Shown: positions 5,258 to 6,018 of the stretch, one piece after another | How the letters are laid out: each line of letters opens with the position of its first letter | Position numbering within the stretch: the stretch's first letter is position 1 | Assembly (NCBI GenBank): GCA_023423215.1 | Contig: JAFAFZ010000381.1 | Location: 1-6,018, forward strand | Length of the DNA: 6,018 nucleotides | Origin: Actinomycetes bacterium | GTDB taxonomy: Bacteria; Actinomycetota; Acidimicrobiia; Acidimicrobiales; Microtrichaceae | Reading direction: 5' to 3' | Program-made: the position numbers and the translations under genes | Notes under the pieces: model-generated | Databases searched by the model: none | The model's input: only the letters and a program-made list of their open reading frames with translations | Told to the model about the DNA's origin: nothing

Positions 5258-5361
5258 GTGGACAGGATCGGTCCCCCCGGAAGTGCGCTTGAGATTGATG
5301 GTCCCGACGGACGGGGCGGATGGCCCGAACGACCCATGTCGCGACGCTCGCGGGCGATGGG

Positions 5362-5367
5362 TAGCGT
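5362..5367 (+). promoter_or_regulatory. -10-like box TAGCGT for leaderless HhH-GPD gene
   Basis: TAGCGT is followed by exactly 8 nt and the ATG at 5376. The context GGGTAGCGT then CCATGGC closely mirrors GGGTACCTT then CCATGGC ahead of bioB. There is no Shine-Dalgarno sequence. Confidence 0.45.
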
Positions 5368-5375
5368 GAGCGTCC

Positions 5376-5966
5376 ATGGCCGCTCCCGCGATCCCGATCA
5401 CCGGCGACACCGACGCCGATCTGCTGCTCGAGCGTGAACCGCTCGCCCTGCTGATCGGCATGCTGCTGGACCAGCAGGTCCCGATGGAGTGGGCCTTCAA
5501 GGGTCCGTACACGCTGAAGCAGCGCCTCGGGGGCGAGCTCGACGCTCGTTCCATCGCCGCGATGGACCGCGACGACTTCGTCGCCCTCTGCTGCGAGAAG
5601 CCCGCGATCCACCGGTTCCCCGCCGCGATGGGCAAGCGCATCCACGAGCTCTGCGTGGTGCTCACCGAGAACTACGACGGCGACGCCGGCAAGGTCTGGT
5701 CCCGGGTGCGCTCGGCCCAGGTGCTGCACGACCGCCTGCGCGAGCTCCCCGGCTATGGCGAGGAGAAGACGAAGATCTTCATGGCCATCCTGGCCAAGCG
5801 GCTCGGTCGACGTCCCTCAGGCTGGGAAGAGGTCGCAGCGCCGTTCTCGGACGAGCAGCCACGCTCGGTCGCGGACGTCGCAGATGCCGAGACCCTGTCG
5901 CAGGTCCGGGCCTGGAAGCAGATGATGAAGGCCCAGAAGAAGTCGAAGCAGGACCAGCCCGCCTGA
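5376..5966 (+). CDS. HhH-GPD-type base-excision-like protein, catalytic Asp not evident
   Basis: 196 aa protein of the small uncharacterised HhH-GPD family that is widespread in actinobacteria, related in fold to endonuclease III and AlkA-type DNA glycosylases. Typical marks: ITGDTDADLLL (8-18), LALLIGMLLDQQVPMEWAF (23-41), EKPAIHRFP (74-82), and the helix-hairpin-helix LPGYGEEK (124-131) followed by KIFMAILAKRLG. It ends with RSVADVADAETLSQVRAWK and a Lys-rich tail. Endonuclease III has a catalytic Asp 18 residues after its catalytic Lys. Here no Asp occurs between 120 and 158, and the segment reads LGRRPSGW. The protein may therefore bind DNA without classical lyase chemistry, or use other residues. 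The ATG at 5376 is supported by the conserved N-terminus and the TAGCGT box. It is divergent from the zinc-ribbon gene and is followed by a strong stem-loop. DNA repair is inferred from family only. Confidence 0.88.
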   Translation: MAAPAIPITGDTDADLLLEREPLALLIGMLLDQQVPMEWAFKGPYTLKQRLGGELDARSIAAMDRDDFVALCCEKPAIHRFPAAMGKRIHELCVVLTENYDGDAGKVWSRVRSAQVLHDRLRELPGYGEEKTKIFMAILAKRLGRRPSGWEEVAAPFSDEQPRSVADVADAETLSQVRAWKQMMKAQKKSKQDQPA

Positions 5967-5979
5967 CCAGGGCGGGCTG
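5955..5979 (+). terminator. Stem-loop over the stop codon of the HhH-GPD gene
   Basis: CAGCCCGCC (5955-5963) is perfectly complementary to GGCGGGCTG (5971-5979), with a 7-nt loop that contains the TGA stop (5964-5966). A 9-bp GC-rich stem is expected to be stable. No T-tract follows, so this is a U-less terminator candidate or an mRNA 3'-end stabiliser. The remaining bases to 6018 show no gene. Confidence 0.55.
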
Positions 5980-6018
5980 CCCGCTCCGCCGAGACCCGGC
6001 GTCAGCCCCCCGCGCCGG

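Noticed and set aside
4436..5437. 333-aa plus-strand open frame over the zinc-ribbon gene
   Set aside because: Low-complexity Gly/Arg-rich translation opposite a gene with clear zinc ribbon and membrane helix.
5258..5665. Upstream extension of the zinc-ribbon gene to 5665
   Set aside because: The extension runs antisense through the HhH-GPD gene and its promoter and has no recognisable features.

Overview
The window is GC-rich DNA (third codon positions almost all G or C). It carries several actinobacterial signatures: a bioB of the [13 protein letters not shown] type coupled to a tiny cysteine-rich bsaP-like gene, an actinobacterial-type HhH-GPD protein, and genes that appear to start at or next to their transcription start with a TAnnnT box 6-8 nt upstream. 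I infer a member of the Actinomycetota. The BioB sequence differs enough from what I remember of mycobacterial and Streptomyces proteins that a deeper lineage (for example Acidimicrobiia, Nitriliruptoria or Thermoleophilia) is possible, but I cannot settle this from the sequence.

Layout: (1) 1-152 is non-coding and holds stem-loops and an imperfect 21-nt direct repeat. (2) 153-566 (-) encodes a cysteine-free Rrf2-family regulator. (3) 567-735 is a divergent control region with an AT-rich island and an Rrf2/IscR-type inverted repeat. (4) 736-1910 (+) is a two-gene unit, bioB then bsaP, joined by a 4-nt GTGA overlap. (5) 1947-2849 (-) encodes a ten-helix EamA/DMT transporter, convergent with bsaP. 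(6) 2917-4317 (+) encodes a MocR-type regulator (GntR winged helix fused to an aminotransferase-like PLP domain), divergent from the transporter with overlapping -10 boxes. (7) 4400-5257 (-) encodes an uncharacterised zinc-ribbon, single-pass membrane protein. (8) 5376-5966 (+) encodes a small HhH-GPD protein followed by a strong stem-loop.

Two functional pairs stand out. BioB, a radical-SAM iron-sulfur enzyme for the last step of biotin synthesis, sits with its probable auxiliary protein BsaP. This BioB lacks the cysteine corresponding to E. coli Cys128, a ligand of the sulfur-donating [2Fe-2S] cluster, which may bear on why a cysteine-rich partner is encoded beside it. The second pair is the MocR regulator and the divergent transporter, a classic regulator-target arrangement. 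The remaining genes are ordinary but poorly characterised. I see no mobile elements, CRISPR arrays, tRNA or rRNA genes.
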